In this document: one piece after another, positions 11,810 through 21,602 of the stretch
Layout of the letters: every line of letters starts with the position of its first letter
Numbering within the stretch: position 1 is the first letter of the stretch
From: Xanthomonas euroxanthea
GTDB taxonomy: Bacteria; Pseudomonadota; Gammaproteobacteria; Xanthomonadales; Xanthomonadaceae
DNA: 64,000 bases
NCBI RefSeq assembly: GCF_900476395.1
Contig: NZ_UIHB01000005.1
Span: 372,001-436,000 of the forward strand
Reading direction: 5' to 3'
Made by a program: the position numbers and the translations under genes
The notes under the pieces: model-generated
The model's database searches: none
Told to the model about the DNA's origin: nothing
Seen by the model: the letters and a program-made list of their open reading frames with translations, nothing else

Positions 11810-12802
11810 ATGAACCTGCGCCCCACCCTGTTGCCCGCGCTGGGCGTGTTCGCCGCCGCCGCGCGCCACCAGAACTTCGCGCATGCCGCCGAAGAACTGC
11901 ATCTGACCGCCAGCGCGGTCAGCCATCACGTGCGCAAGCTCGAAGCGCTGCTGGGCGTGACCCTGTTCCAGCGCTTGCCGCGAGGGGTCAAGCTCACCGC
12001 GGAGGGGCGCCAATTGGCCGATGCGGCCACCGCTGCGCTGGCCGACATCGCCTCGGTGGCCGGCAACCTGCATCCGCGCGAAGACGCCATCCCGTTGCGT
12101 GTGACCACCCTGCGCTCGCTGTCGTACTGCTGGCTGTTGCCGCGGCTGCCGCGCTTCTGTCGCGCGCACCCGCATATCCGCATGGACCTGCAGTCGGACG
12201 CGGCATTTTCGCGCTTCGAGGAAGGCGGCCCCGACCTGGGCATCCGCTATGGCCAGGGCGCCTGGCCCGGATTGACCTCGCATCATCTGATGGACGACGA
12301 ACTGTTTCCGGTGGCTTCGCCGTCGCTGCCGGAGGTCGCCGCGCTGCGCACGCCGGCCCAGATCGCACAATTGCCGCTGCTGAGCGACATGTCGCCACAG
12401 GGATGGCGTGACTGGTTCCGTGCCGCGCAGGTGCGCGGCACCACGCTGCCGCCGATGCACACCTTCAACGACAGCACCGACGCCATGCGCGCGGCGGTCT
12501 ATGGCCTGGGCGCGGTCCTGGCACGCAAGCACATCGCCCAACCGTATCTGCAGCGCTACGAGCTGGTGCGCCTGCCCGGCCCCACCCTCAAGGCGCGCTA
12601 CGCCTACTACATCGTGCATCCCAGCCATCGCGTGCCTGGACCTGCGGCAATGGCGTTTATCGACTGGCTCAAGCGCGAGGCCCTGGACGAGCGCACCCCG
12701 ATGCCGGCGCTGCCGGCGGAGCTGGTGGCGTTGCCGGCGCGCGATACGGCGAGTGCGCCGCGTGTGCGTCGGCGATCGCGCAAGGCCTCGGCACACGAGT
12801 GA
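11810..12802 (+). CDS. LysR-family regulator (GcvA-like)
   Basis: 330 residues. N-terminal winged helix-turn-helix with FAAAARHQNFAHAAEELHL and TASAVSHHVRKLEALLG, typical of GcvA-type LysR proteins; the C-terminal two-thirds is a periplasmic-binding-fold effector domain (about 90-295). A basic tail (RVRRRSRKAS) extends about 25 residues beyond the usual end. ATG at 11810 is chosen as the start of the HTH. Divergent to the DMT transporter, the classic arrangement for local control. Confidence 0.9.
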   Translation: MNLRPTLLPALGVFAAAARHQNFAHAAEELHLTASAVSHHVRKLEALLGVTLFQRLPRGVKLTAEGRQLADAATAALADIASVAGNLHPREDAIPLRVTTLRSLSYCWLLPRLPRFCRAHPHIRMDLQSDAAFSRFEEGGPDLGIRYGQGAWPGLTSHHLMDDELFPVASPSLPEVAALRTPAQIAQLPLLSDMSPQGWRDWFRAAQVRGTTLPPMHTFNDSTDAMRAAVYGLGAVLARKHIAQPYLQRYELVRLPGPTLKARYAYYIVHPSHRVPGPAAMAFIDWLKREALDERTPMPALPAELVALPARDTASAPRVRRRSRKASAHE

Positions 12803-13126
12803 CTGGAGCGGGCGCATGCGTCAGCTTCCGCGCTGCGCCGCGTGGACGCGCACACGATCGCGCTGACGATGGCCACGCAGGTCTGCTGCTGCAACCGGTT
12901 CGGCCACCTGCACATGGCTGCGATCCATCGCGTGCATCGTCACTACATCCTGCCGGCGATGTTGCGCGCGGCAGGCCAGCCTTTGCTGCATGTCGGGCAG
13001 CGGCCCGACGTCAGACGGCCGACCCGCCCGATGTGAATGAGCGCAGGCCGCGAGTGCCCTACACCATCACCTCGTTTTGTCCTGCCGGTGCCTAGGCTTT
13101 AGCTCCCCAATCCCTAGGACGTTCCC
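12803..13126. other. 324-bp gap, no gene seen
   Basis: Open frames here are short and lack family resemblance. Two CCTAGG hexamers (13091-13096 and 13113-13118) flank 16 bp just ahead of the acidic-protein gene; no function is inferred. Confidence 0.5.
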
Positions 13127-13420
13127 ATGCCCACTCTTCGCATGCGTATCACCGGCACCGACGACGACGCGCGTGCCATCGCCAACCTGCTGCAGAGCAT
13201 CGAAGGCATCGAGCACGTGGAAGAAGTCGACGATCTGATGCCGCACCTGGACGATGACGATTCCAGCTCGGCCGGCCTGTCCGACGACGAAGGTCCGGGC
13301 AGCCACGAATTCGAAGTGGAAGCCGGCAACGAAGCCACCGCGCAGAAGGTGCGCGACGCCGTGCAGGAACTGGCGCTGCGGCTGGATGTGTTTGTCGAAT
13401 ACGAATTCGACGAAGGCTGA
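13127..13420 (+). CDS. Small acidic protein of unknown function
   Basis: 97 residues with a strongly acidic middle: DDLMPHLDDDDSSSAGLSDDEG. The N-terminal third (TLRMRITGTDDDARAIANLLQSIEGIEHVEEVDD) and the C-terminal third (AQKVRDAVQELALRLDVFVEYEFDEG) together look like a small alpha/beta, ACT- or ferredoxin-like fold split by a charged linker; this is inference. No signal peptide or membrane segment. ATG at 13127 with no strong Shine-Dalgarno. It stands alone, 200 bp from the convergent DUF4349 gene. Confidence 0.75.
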   Translation: MPTLRMRITGTDDDARAIANLLQSIEGIEHVEEVDDLMPHLDDDDSSSAGLSDDEGPGSHEFEVEAGNEATAQKVRDAVQELALRLDVFVEYEFDEG

Positions 13421-13623
13421 GCGGGCGTCGTACCGACTGCGCCGCCCTTGCGCGCAGTCGGCGTGTGGCGATGGTGCACCGAGGCGCTGCGCAACCATCG
13501 CAGACGAACGGCTGCACCGCGCGTGACCTGCGAGCGCGCAACGCCTCGCGTCACTGTCTGAAACAAGCGCGTCTCCAACACATGCGCGGCTGGTGCGGCA
13601 TCGCCGGCCAGCCGCGCGGCCGA

Positions 13624-14427
13624 TCAGGACATCCGGCGCCGCCGCGCACGCCAGCGCCACGCCTGCAGCAGCAGCCAGCCAACGATCAGCCCGACCACCG
13701 CCACCGGCAGCAACGCCGCCACTGCGCGAATCACAAAGGCCACGCTGGACGCGAAGACCTGGCCGAACCCGGCGGCCGCCTCGGCGATTTCGCCCCTGCC
13801 CTGCTCGCCCCCGGTCCCACGGAAATTGAGCGTCAGCAGCTGGGTGCGCACGCGGCGTTGCTGCTGCGCGGCGTCCTGCTGGGCCTGTTGCGCCTCGGCT
13901 TCGATCTCGGCCAGCCGCTTGGACAGGGCCAGCAGATCGGTCACGGCCAGGTCGCGGCGTTGCTGCAGCTCGAGCAGGCGTGCGTGTTCTTTCTGCAGGC
14001 GCGCCTGCGCCAGACCGGTGTCGGCGATCTGCTGCGCCAGATCCTCGGCGCGCGTGCTGCGCGCGGCGACATCGCCATGCTGGCCGGCCAGTTGCACCAG
14101 CGGCTCGATGCCGTCGGGCACCACACGTACACTGACGCTGCCACTGGGGTCGCGGCCACCGGTCTGCTCGACCGCCAGCAGCGCGCAGTCGCCGAACTGC
14201 GCCGACTGGCAGGCAGTGCGAACCGCCACGATGCGTTGGCCGATCTGATCGGCCGGCAACTCGATCCGCACATCGTGCTCATACGCCAGCGCGTTGCCTT
14301 GCGCGGCAGGCGGTGCCGGTGCCGCAGCGCCGCCGTCTGCCGCCAGCTCTGCCGACTGCCTGGAACATCCGCTCAGCGCCCAGCCCAGCAGCAACCCGAC
14401 CGCATACCGCTGCATCGCGCGCCTCAT
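13624..14427 (-). CDS. DUF4349 lipoprotein with C-terminal membrane helix
   Basis: 267 residues. Lipoprotein signal with LSGC at Cys21, a beta-rich region (about 45-120), a long coiled coil rich in Gln/Glu/Ala (about 125-195), and a C-terminal transmembrane helix (about 230-253) followed by a basic tail. This order is that of DUF4349 proteins, whose role is unknown. Its ATG overlaps the stop of the GFA-like gene (TGA 14426-14424 in ATGA), so the two are translationally coupled. Confidence 0.82.
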   Translation of the reverse strand: MRRAMQRYAVGLLLGWALSGCSRQSAELAADGGAAAPAPPAAQGNALAYEHDVRIELPADQIGQRIVAVRTACQSAQFGDCALLAVEQTGGRDPSGSVSVRVVPDGIEPLVQLAGQHGDVAARSTRAEDLAQQIADTGLAQARLQKEHARLLELQQRRDLAVTDLLALSKRLAEIEAEAQQAQQDAAQQQRRVRTQLLTLNFRGTGGEQGRGEIAEAAAGFGQVFASSVAFVIRAVAALLPVAVVGLIVGWLLLQAWRWRARRRRMS

Positions 14428-14774
14428 CGGCCGGCTCCGGCGACCGCATGCATGCTCGGCGCGGCCAGCTCCGGCACGCAGCGCAGCTTGACCACCAGAG
14501 CGGGCTCGCCGGCACCGGGGTGCATCCCCGCGCTGATGGGCGCACTACCGCACTGCCGGCAGTGGGAATGCTCGATCCGCTGCTGGTCGATGCGCCAGGC
14601 CCCCAGCGCCTGGGGCTCGCCCTGCAGGCGTGATTGCCTGCGCATGCCGAACCACGGCAGGCCGCCATGGCCACGGCCCAACGGGCCATTGCCGTGGTGC
14701 GCCCCGGTGATCGGCGCATCGGTTTCCAGCTCGAACGCGCTGCGTCCGCAATGACAGCTACCGGCGTGGTGCAT
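14424..14774 (-). CDS. GFA/CENP-V-like protein with incomplete zinc site
   Basis: 116 residues from ATG 14774, which has a strong Shine-Dalgarno (AAGGAGG). GFA proteins bind two zinc ions and include glutathione-dependent formaldehyde-activating enzymes. The first motif GSCHCGRSAFE and the last HCRQCGSAP are present, but the middle CxC..C motif is replaced by GAHHGNGPLGRGHGG, so at least one zinc site is changed. Neither other frame restores the cysteines, so it is not a simple frameshift. Activity on S-hydroxymethylglutathione is doubtful. It overlaps the downstream DUF4349 gene by 4 bp. Confidence 0.75.
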   Translation of the reverse strand: MHHAGSCHCGRSAFELETDAPITGAHHGNGPLGRGHGGLPWFGMRRQSRLQGEPQALGAWRIDQQRIEHSHCRQCGSAPISAGMHPGAGEPALVVKLRCVPELAAPSMHAVAGAGR

Positions 14775-14871
14775 GGTGATCCTCCTTGGAAGCGGCCACT
14801 CTAAACCAATGGCGGATGCGGACAAGCGCGCACATGCCTATGCTGGCCGATTGCTTCCATCGGGATCCACC

Positions 14872-16677
14872 ATGCGTCAACGTCTGCTCGTCCTCGCCCT
14901 GCTCGCCGGCCTCGGCGCCTGCCAGCAACAGCCCCAATCGCCGCGCGCCGGCACCCCGGATGCCAGCGCCCAGGATGCGCAGACGCCGGATGCCCGCTTC
15001 GCGGCGCTGTCCAAGCGCGCGCTCGACACCTGGATGCAGCTGTCGCCGGTCACCGCCACCCAGACCGGCGATCACCGCTTCGACACGCAGATCGACGATC
15101 TGAGCAGCGCCGGCCGCCAGCGCAGCCTGGATGCCGGCAAGGCATTGCTGTCGGACCTGGATGCCATCGAAGTAGCCAAGCTGTCGCGCGAGAACCAGGT
15201 CGATGCGGCCATCTTGCGCAACCAGCTGCAATCGGAAATCTGGAACAGCGAGGTGCTGCAGAGCTGGGCCTGGGACCCGCAGGTCTACAACGGCCTGGCC
15301 GGCAGCGCGCTGTATGGCCTGATGGCACGCGACTTCGCGCCGCTGTCCGAGCGCCTGACCTCGGCCACGCAGCGCATGGAGAAGATTCCCGGCATCTTTG
15401 CGCAGGCGCGCGAAAACCTGGACCCGGCCCGCGTGCCGAAGATCCATGCCGAAACGGTGGCCAAGCAGAACAAGGGCATCCTGAGCATCGTCGACACCTT
15501 CATCGCGCCCAACATCGGCCAGCTCGGCCCGATCGAAGCGGCCCGCGCGCAGGCCGCCATCGACGCTCTGCGCAAGGCCGTGGCCGAGCAGCAGACCTGG
15601 CTGGAGACCGTGCTGGTGCCCAATGCCAAGGGCGATTTCCGCGTCGGTGCGCAACTCTACGATCAGAAGCTGAAATTCGCGCTGCTGTCGTCGCTGTCGC
15701 GCGGCGAGATCAAGCAGCGCGCCGAGTCCGAGCTCAAGCGCGTGCGCAGCGAGATGTACGGCATCGCCCGCACGGTGCTCAAGGACAAGCCCGGCGCACC
15801 GGCACTGCCCGAAACGCCCAACGACGACCAGCAGCAGGCCGCGATTGAGGCGGCGCTGGAACTGGCCTATGCCGACAAGCCGGCACGCGACAAGGTGGTG
15901 GACGATGCCAAGGCCGCACTGGCGCAGTCCACCGAGTTCGTACGCCAGAAGGATCTGATGACGCTGCCCGATTCGCCGGTGGACATCATCCTGATGCCGG
16001 AGTTCCAGCGCGGCGTGGCGGTGGCGTACTGCGATTCGCCCGGCCCGCTCGACAAGAATCTCAAGACCTTCTATGCGGTCTCGCCGATTCCCGACGACTG
16101 GAACGACAAGCAGGTCGATTCGTTCCTGCGCGAGTACAACAGCCGCATGATCCACCTGCTCAGCATCCACGAAGGCACCCCGGGCCATTACCTGGAAGGC
16201 TGGCATTCGGCCAAATTCCCCTCCACGCTGCGCGCGGTGCTGCGCTCGGGCATGTTCGCCGAAGGCTGGGCGGTGTACACCGAGCGCATGATGCAGGAAC
16301 AGGGCTATCTGGATAACGACCCACTGTTCCACCTGGTGCAGCTCAAGTTCTACCTGCGCACCATCGCCAACGCCATCCTCGACCAGGGCGTGCATGTGGA
16401 CGGCTGGGAGCGCGACAAGGCGATGCACCTGATGACCCACGACACCTTCCAGCAGGAGAGCGAGGCCTCGGGCAAGTGGGTGCGCGCGCAACTGTCGTCG
16501 GCGCAGCTGCCGACTTACTTCGTCGGCGTGCAGGAACATCTGGACACGCGCAAGGCGGTGCAGGACAAGCTGGGCGACAAGTTCAACCTGAAGGCATACC
16601 ACGACCAGATGCTGTCCTACGGCGCCCCGCCGGTGCGCTTTGCACGCGAGCTGATGCTGGATCAGCCGATCGAGTGA
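14872..16677 (+). CDS. DUF885 family lipoprotein, probable metallopeptidase
   Basis: 601 residues. Lipoprotein signal peptide with lipobox LGAC, then a large helical domain. The motif HEGTPGHYLEGWH contains the family's HExxxxH-like zinc ligands, and FAEGWAVYTERMMQEQG supplies the downstream Glu helix. DUF885 proteins are M32-like peptidases predicted to act in the periplasm, where the lipid anchor would place this one. ATG at 14872 begins the signal peptide. Divergent from the GFA-like gene with 97 bp between. Confidence 0.88.
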   Translation: MRQRLLVLALLAGLGACQQQPQSPRAGTPDASAQDAQTPDARFAALSKRALDTWMQLSPVTATQTGDHRFDTQIDDLSSAGRQRSLDAGKALLSDLDAIEVAKLSRENQVDAAILRNQLQSEIWNSEVLQSWAWDPQVYNGLAGSALYGLMARDFAPLSERLTSATQRMEKIPGIFAQARENLDPARVPKIHAETVAKQNKGILSIVDTFIAPNIGQLGPIEAARAQAAIDALRKAVAEQQTWLETVLVPNAKGDFRVGAQLYDQKLKFALLSSLSRGEIKQRAESELKRVRSEMYGIARTVLKDKPGAPALPETPNDDQQQAAIEAALELAYADKPARDKVVDDAKAALAQSTEFVRQKDLMTLPDSPVDIILMPEFQRGVAVAYCDSPGPLDKNLKTFYAVSPIPDDWNDKQVDSFLREYNSRMIHLLSIHEGTPGHYLEGWHSAKFPSTLRAVLRSGMFAEGWAVYTERMMQEQGYLDNDPLFHLVQLKFYLRTIANAILDQGVHVDGWERDKAMHLMTHDTFQQESEASGKWVRAQLSSAQLPTYFVGVQEHLDTRKAVQDKLGDKFNLKAYHDQMLSYGAPPVRFARELMLDQPIE

Positions 16678-16995
16678 CCGATGCTTCTCCCGCACAAGGA
16701 AGAGCGGTTACTGCGGCGCTCATGCATGTCCCTTCTCCCGCACGCGGGAGAAGGTGACCCGCAGGGGCGGATGAGGGCGCGCGCGAAGCCTCGTGCAGCC
16801 CACCTGGCGAGTGGCTTCGCCCGTACCCTCACCCCACCCCCCGCTCCGAGCCCCGGCCCGCGCTTGCAGCGCGGGCGCTCCAGGCCACGCGCGCCAGTGG
16901 CGCGCAGGCCGTGCCTTGGCGCCCCGCAGGAGAGGGGTTTGCCAGTGCCGCTGCTGCCGTGGCTGCACATTTCCGCCACCCACTCGACAACCACA
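16678..16995. repeat. Intergenic REP-like repeat region
   Basis: 318 bp between convergent genes, without a gene. A 10-bp perfect stem, CCTTCTCCCG at 16731-16740 and CGGGAGAAGG at 16745-16754, is followed by GGCGGATGAGGG and C-rich CCTCACCCCACCCC tracts, the layout of REP-like xanthomonad intergenic repeats. CTTCTCCCGCAC also occurs at 16684-16695. It may end both flanking transcripts. Confidence 0.7.
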
Positions 16996-18828
16996 TCACC
17001 CATCGGCCGCAACGAACCCGCCGGTTTGCCGCGCCCACAGGCGTGCATACAGGCCGCCCTGCGCGATCAGTTGCGCATGCGTGCCGGTCTCGACGATGCG
17101 TCCGGCATCCATCACCACCAGCCGGTCCATGCGCGCGATGGTGGAGAGGCGGTGCGCAATCGCGATGACGGTCTTGTTGCCCATCAACGCGTCCAGGCTG
17201 TCCTGGATCGCCGCTTCCACTTCCGAGTCCAGCGCCGAGGTGGCCTCGTCCAGGATCAGGATCGGCGCATCCTTCAGCAGCACGCGCGCAATGGCGATGC
17301 GCTGCCGCTGACCGCCCGACAGCTTGACCCCGCGTTCGCCCACATAGGCATCGAATCCGCGCCGGCCTTCGCCATCGACCAGCGTGTCGATGAAGCCTTC
17401 CGCGCGCGCCTTGCGCACCGCTTCCAGCATCTGCGCGTCGCTGGCCTGCGGCCTGCCATACAGCAGGTTGTCGCGGATCGAACGATGCAATAGCGAGGTG
17501 TCCTGGGTCACCAGGCCGATCTGCCCGCGCAGGCTTTCCTGGGTGACCTGGGCGATGTCCTGCCCATCGATGAGGATGCGTCCCTGCTCCAGGTCGTACA
17601 GACGCAGCAACACGTTGACCAGGGTCGACTTGCCCGCGCCCGATGGGCCGACCAGGCCGATCTTCTCGCCGGCACGCACCTGCAGATCCAGCCCGGCGAT
17701 CACCCCGCCGCGCTTGCCGTAATGGAAATGGATGTGCTCGAACTGCACCTGGCCCTGGGTCACCTGCAGCGGCACTGCGTCGGGCGCGTCCTGCACCAGC
17801 ACCGGCTGCGAGATGGTCTGCATGCCGTCCTGCACGCTGCCGATGTCTTCGAAGATGCCGTTGACCGTCCACATGATCCAGCCGGACATGTTGTGGATGC
17901 GGATCACCAGGCCGGTCGCCAGCGTGATCGCGCCCACGCTGATCTGGCCGCGGCTCCACAGCCACAACGCCAGCCCGCACGTACCGACGATCAGAAAGCC
18001 GTTGGCCACCGCAATGGCGGTATCCATGGTGGTGGTCACGCGGGTCTGCCCGCGATGTTTCACCGCCAGCTCGTCGATCGCATCGCGCACATAGGCCTGT
18101 TCGCGGCCGGCGTGAGCAAACAGCTTCAACGTGGAGATATTGGTGTAGCCGTCGACGATGCGCCCGGTGGCCTTGGAGCGCGCATCCGATGCGATCCACG
18201 CGCGCGCCTTCATGCGCGGCACGAAGAACGCCATCAACGCGACGTACACCACCAGCCAGATCAGCAGCGGCAGCATCAGCCACGGGTCGGCCTGCGCAAA
18301 CAACCACAGCGCGCTGCCGGTGTAGACCACGATGTACCAGAGCGCATCGACCATCTGCACCGCCGATTCGCGCAGCGAGGTCCCGGTCTGCATCACCCGG
18401 TTGGCGATCCGGCCGGCGAAATCGTTGTTGAAGAAGCCCAGGCTCTGCCGCACCACGTAGTTGTGCATCAGCCAGCGCGAGCGGTTGCTCAGCCCCGGCA
18501 CGATCGCCTGGTTGACCAACAGGTTGTGCAGGCCGGTGAACAATGGCCGCGCCACCAGCGTGATCGCCGCCATCCAGGTCAACTCGCCGGCATGCCGGCG
18601 GAAGAAGTCCGCTCCCGGTCGCTCGGCCAGCATGTCGACGATGCGCCCGAGGAAGTCGAACATCGCCACTTCCACCAGGGCCAGCAGCAATCCGGCGATC
18701 AGCGTGGCCAGCAGGATCGGCCACAACGGCCGCAGGTAATGCAGGTAGAACCGCCACACGCTACGTGGCGGCATGTCCCGCTCGATGGGCGGGAAGACAT
18801 CGATCAGGGATTCGAACCAGCGAAACAT
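16996..18828 (-). CDS. ABC exporter half-transporter (TM-NBD fusion)
   Basis: 610 residues from ATG 18828. The N-terminal part holds six membrane helices (about 35-310), then a nucleotide-binding domain with Walker A GPSGAGKST at 394-402, signature LSGGQ, Walker B ILILDEAT and the H-loop AHRLST. It should work as a homodimer in the inner membrane. Similar to MsbA-like and uncharacterised multidrug exporters; a true MsbA role in lipid A flipping is not shown, since no lpxK lies next to it. Substrate unknown. Confidence 0.88.
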   Translation of the reverse strand: MFRWFESLIDVFPPIERDMPPRSVWRFYLHYLRPLWPILLATLIAGLLLALVEVAMFDFLGRIVDMLAERPGADFFRRHAGELTWMAAITLVARPLFTGLHNLLVNQAIVPGLSNRSRWLMHNYVVRQSLGFFNNDFAGRIANRVMQTGTSLRESAVQMVDALWYIVVYTGSALWLFAQADPWLMLPLLIWLVVYVALMAFFVPRMKARAWIASDARSKATGRIVDGYTNISTLKLFAHAGREQAYVRDAIDELAVKHRGQTRVTTTMDTAIAVANGFLIVGTCGLALWLWSRGQISVGAITLATGLVIRIHNMSGWIMWTVNGIFEDIGSVQDGMQTISQPVLVQDAPDAVPLQVTQGQVQFEHIHFHYGKRGGVIAGLDLQVRAGEKIGLVGPSGAGKSTLVNVLLRLYDLEQGRILIDGQDIAQVTQESLRGQIGLVTQDTSLLHRSIRDNLLYGRPQASDAQMLEAVRKARAEGFIDTLVDGEGRRGFDAYVGERGVKLSGGQRQRIAIARVLLKDAPILILDEATSALDSEVEAAIQDSLDALMGNKTVIAIAHRLSTIARMDRLVVMDAGRIVETGTHAQLIAQGGLYARLWARQTGGFVAADG

Positions 18829-19096
18829 CGCAGACACTTTCGGGAAAAACCGGGGCATCAGGCTAGCTGATCGCGCGTCAAGCTGCAGTGGCGCCAGTGC
18901 CGGCGCCTGCTTCCACAGACGCAAGCCAGGCGTGCGCTGCATGCGCCGGACAACCGGCTCCCTTGCATCGCTTGCGGCTGCCTGCGCCAGGCATGGCCCG
19001 GTGACCACCACAGGTCATGGGGTGTCAGCCAGTGGCTGCACCGTGCCGACCAGCGCGCGTCGGGATCACGCTGGCCAACGTCCTGCGCAGCGACGC

Positions 19097-19693
19097 TCAC
19101 TCACGAACACGCGCAAGCAGGCGGTTGACCTCGGCCGGATCGAAATGGCCCGGCTCCAGGCGCCCGCCCAGAGTGGCCAGTTCCTGCACATGCTGGGCAT
19201 GATCCGGGTCGGCGATGATCTGCAGCAATGCCTGGTAGTGGTCGATCCCTTCGCTGTTTTCCGGCGGGCAGGCGTTGGCGCCGTCCACGCAACGGGCCAC
19301 ACGCAAGCCCGCATCCGGCGGCAGGATCGCCTCGACCTGGACGCGGTGCTGCCAGCCGGCGCCGGCCCCATAGAAATAGTCGAAGCGCTCCAGCTCGCCC
19401 ACCGCGCTTTCGACGGTGACGCGCGCGGCGTGCTTGAGCCGCGAGCGGTCCGGCACGTCCAGCCCGGACTCGCCATAGCGGCCGCCGCCCAGGTCGAATT
19501 CGTACGGATGCGCGCCGTGCCAGCCCATCACCGGTTGCAGCACGCGATGCAGCGTGGCCAGGCGCAGCGCCCCCGCCACCAGCACGCGGCGCCAGATCAA
19601 CGGCGCGCTCTCCACCAGCGAAACATGCAGCTGATACACCGGCGCAGGTGCGGGCACCGCCTGCTGTGCAGCTTTCTTCTTGGCCTTGCTCAT
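19097..19693 (-). CDS. Plasmid pRiA4b ORF-3-like protein
   Basis: 198 residues. After a short Lys/Ala tail (MSKAKKKAAQQ), the body begins QLHVSLVESAPLIWRRVLV and has LATLHRVLQPVMGWHGAHPYEFDLGG, the hallmark of the pRiA4b ORF-3/IS1096 passenger family. The function is unknown; relatives occur in mobile elements but also as single chromosomal genes. No transposase, terminal repeat or target duplication is seen around it. Confidence 0.85.
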   Translation of the reverse strand: MSKAKKKAAQQAVPAPAPVYQLHVSLVESAPLIWRRVLVAGALRLATLHRVLQPVMGWHGAHPYEFDLGGGRYGESGLDVPDRSRLKHAARVTVESAVGELERFDYFYGAGAGWQHRVQVEAILPPDAGLRVARCVDGANACPPENSEGIDHYQALLQIIADPDHAQHVQELATLGGRLEPGHFDPAEVNRLLARVRE

Positions 19694-20027
19694 CGTGTTT
19701 TGGCTACCTGTTTGCGCTGCAAGTATGCAGCGCCACGCCACTGGCTGCATCGCTGCGCCGCCGGTGCCGCAAGGTGCACCCTGCCGCTATCGGTCCTGCA
19801 GGCGCGCGCACGCACCTGCAACGGACCGGCCACATACGCCGGGATGGTGACTCCGCCGCCGCACGGTGCCCGGATGCTGCACGGATGCCCGCAAGCCGCG
19901 CGACGCCAGCGCGCGGGGCGCCGTGTATCGCAGCAGGCATCGGGGCGCCTGGATGCGACCACCATCGAAGCGCAGGCGTCAGGCGACAGCAGCGCGTGCC
20001 CGCATCGGTGGAATCGATGGCAGCGCC
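19694..20027. other. 334-bp gap, no gene seen
   Basis: The sequence upstream of the pRiA4b-like gene and downstream of the CPA2 antiporter has no supported frame, no clear hairpin with a T-run and no repeat shared with other gaps here. Confidence 0.5.
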
Positions 20028-21329
20028 TCAGCGCTGCTGCAGGCTCGGCACCGCATCGGTCACGTTGCGATGGCGCCGCATGATCCAGTTGAACAGCGGC
20101 GTGGCCATCAGGGTCGAGAGGATCGCCATCAGCACCAGCACCGAGAACAGGCCCTGTTCGATCACCCCGGCCTGCAGGCCGATATTGATGATGATCAGCT
20201 CCATCAGGCCACGTGCATTCATCAGCGAGCCGATCGCCATCGCATCGCGGTTGTTCTCGCCGGTGGCACGCGCCGCGGCCCAGCAGGCCACGCCCTTGCC
20301 GATGAACGATGCGGCCAGGATCGCCACACCTGCCAGCATGATCTGCGGCTGCAGCAGCACGCTGAGCTGGGTCTTGAGGCCGGAATAGGTGAAGAACAGC
20401 GGCAGCAGCAATACCACCACGAACGGCTGCAGCATCTCGCGCAGTTTTTCGGTCAACGCTCCCCTGGGCAGGCAGACGCCCAGCAGGAAGCCGCCAAACA
20501 CGGCGTGGATGCCGATCGCATCCATTGCCCACGCGCTGAGGCAGAACAGCATCAACACCACCGCGAGCACACCGTTGCCGAGCGGCTGGTTCGGCACCAC
20601 GTAGGCGTCCAGGCGGCGCAGCAGATGCCGGCCGACAAAGATCATGAACAATGCATAGGCCACCCCGCCGCCGATGGCCAGATAGGCACTACCCCAACTG
20701 CCGCCGAAGCTGGCCAGGACCACGGCAAGAATGCACCACGCCGCCGCATCGTCGAACGCACCTGCAGTCAGTGCCAGCGTGCCCAACGGGCTATTGGTCA
20801 GACCGCGCTCGTGGATGATGCGCGCCAGCATCGGGAACGCGGTGATCGCGATGGCCGCCCCCAGGAACAGCGAGGCCTCCATCAACTTGGCCTTTTCCGA
20901 AAACAGGCCGCCGACGTTGATCAACCACGGGCACAGGGCAAAGGCCAACGCGAACGGTACCGCGATGCCGGCCATCGACACGCTCATCGCACTGCGATAG
21001 CGCGCGCGGAAATGGTCCCCGCGGAAGTCGGTACCGACCAGGAACATGTACAGGCCCACGCCGAACTGCGCGAACACGTACAGCACATCCATGGTCTGCC
21101 TGGGAAACAGGGCTGCCTGCGTCGCAGGTGCCAGCACGCCGAACAGCGACGGCCCCAGCATCACCCCGGCGATCATCTCGCCCACCACCTGCGGCTGGCC
21201 GATCCGCCTGGCCAGCAGCCCCACCAGACGACAGACCAGCAGGATCGCGGCGGCCTGCAGGAAGAAGTACACCGACATCTGCGGAGTGGTCATGCGTTCG
21301 GCGACATCCCTGAGAAGTGCGCGGATCAT
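20028..21329 (-). CDS. CPA2-family cation:proton antiporter
   Basis: 433 residues with about twelve to thirteen hydrophobic helices (Na/H-exchanger domain PF00999): GEMIAGVMLGPSLFG near the start, FDDAAAWCILAVVLA with the conserved Asp pair region, and NARGLMELIIINIGLQAGV as the second conserved loop. It lacks the C-terminal RCK/TrkA-N domain of KefB/KefC, so it is the short membrane-only type, suited to K+ or Na+/H+ exchange. ATG at 21329 begins the first helix region. Confidence 0.88.
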   Translation of the reverse strand: MIRALLRDVAERMTTPQMSVYFFLQAAAILLVCRLVGLLARRIGQPQVVGEMIAGVMLGPSLFGVLAPATQAALFPRQTMDVLYVFAQFGVGLYMFLVGTDFRGDHFRARYRSAMSVSMAGIAVPFALAFALCPWLINVGGLFSEKAKLMEASLFLGAAIAITAFPMLARIIHERGLTNSPLGTLALTAGAFDDAAAWCILAVVLASFGGSWGSAYLAIGGGVAYALFMIFVGRHLLRRLDAYVVPNQPLGNGVLAVVLMLFCLSAWAMDAIGIHAVFGGFLLGVCLPRGALTEKLREMLQPFVVVLLLPLFFTYSGLKTQLSVLLQPQIMLAGVAILAASFIGKGVACWAAARATGENNRDAMAIGSLMNARGLMELIIINIGLQAGVIEQGLFSVLVLMAILSTLMATPLFNWIMRRHRNVTDAVPSLQQR

Positions 21330-21602
21330 AACGAGCCGTGTCGGTGGGCGATAGCCATCGTGCAGCTGGCGCGCAGGCCTTGGCGGAGCGAGGCTGGAGT
21401 CATCGTCACGGTTGGCCCGGACGACGTGGCCCATGCGCCGAGCCCGGTTGCGCAAGGCCCATGCGCGGTGTGCGCGGCTGCGGCGCCGATGGCGCCCCAC
21501 CGCCAGGCCATCGGTGCGCACGGCGCCGACGCTGCAGCACAGGCAGCCGGCCACCGCACGCTCGGGGCAGTGGCGATGGCCGCCGCAAGGATCAGCGAAG
21601 CA

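Noticed and set aside
12842..13036. 64-codon frame in the 12.8-13.1 kb gap
   Set aside because: No ribosome site, no family similarity, Cys/His-rich random look.
14424..14774. Frameshift as cause of the missing GFA cysteines
   Set aside because: Neither alternative frame encodes a CxC..C motif in that interval, and the ends remain in one frame.
19097..19693. Insertion sequence, because of the pRiA4b/IS1096-like gene
   Set aside because: No transposase, terminal inverted repeat or target duplication found around it.
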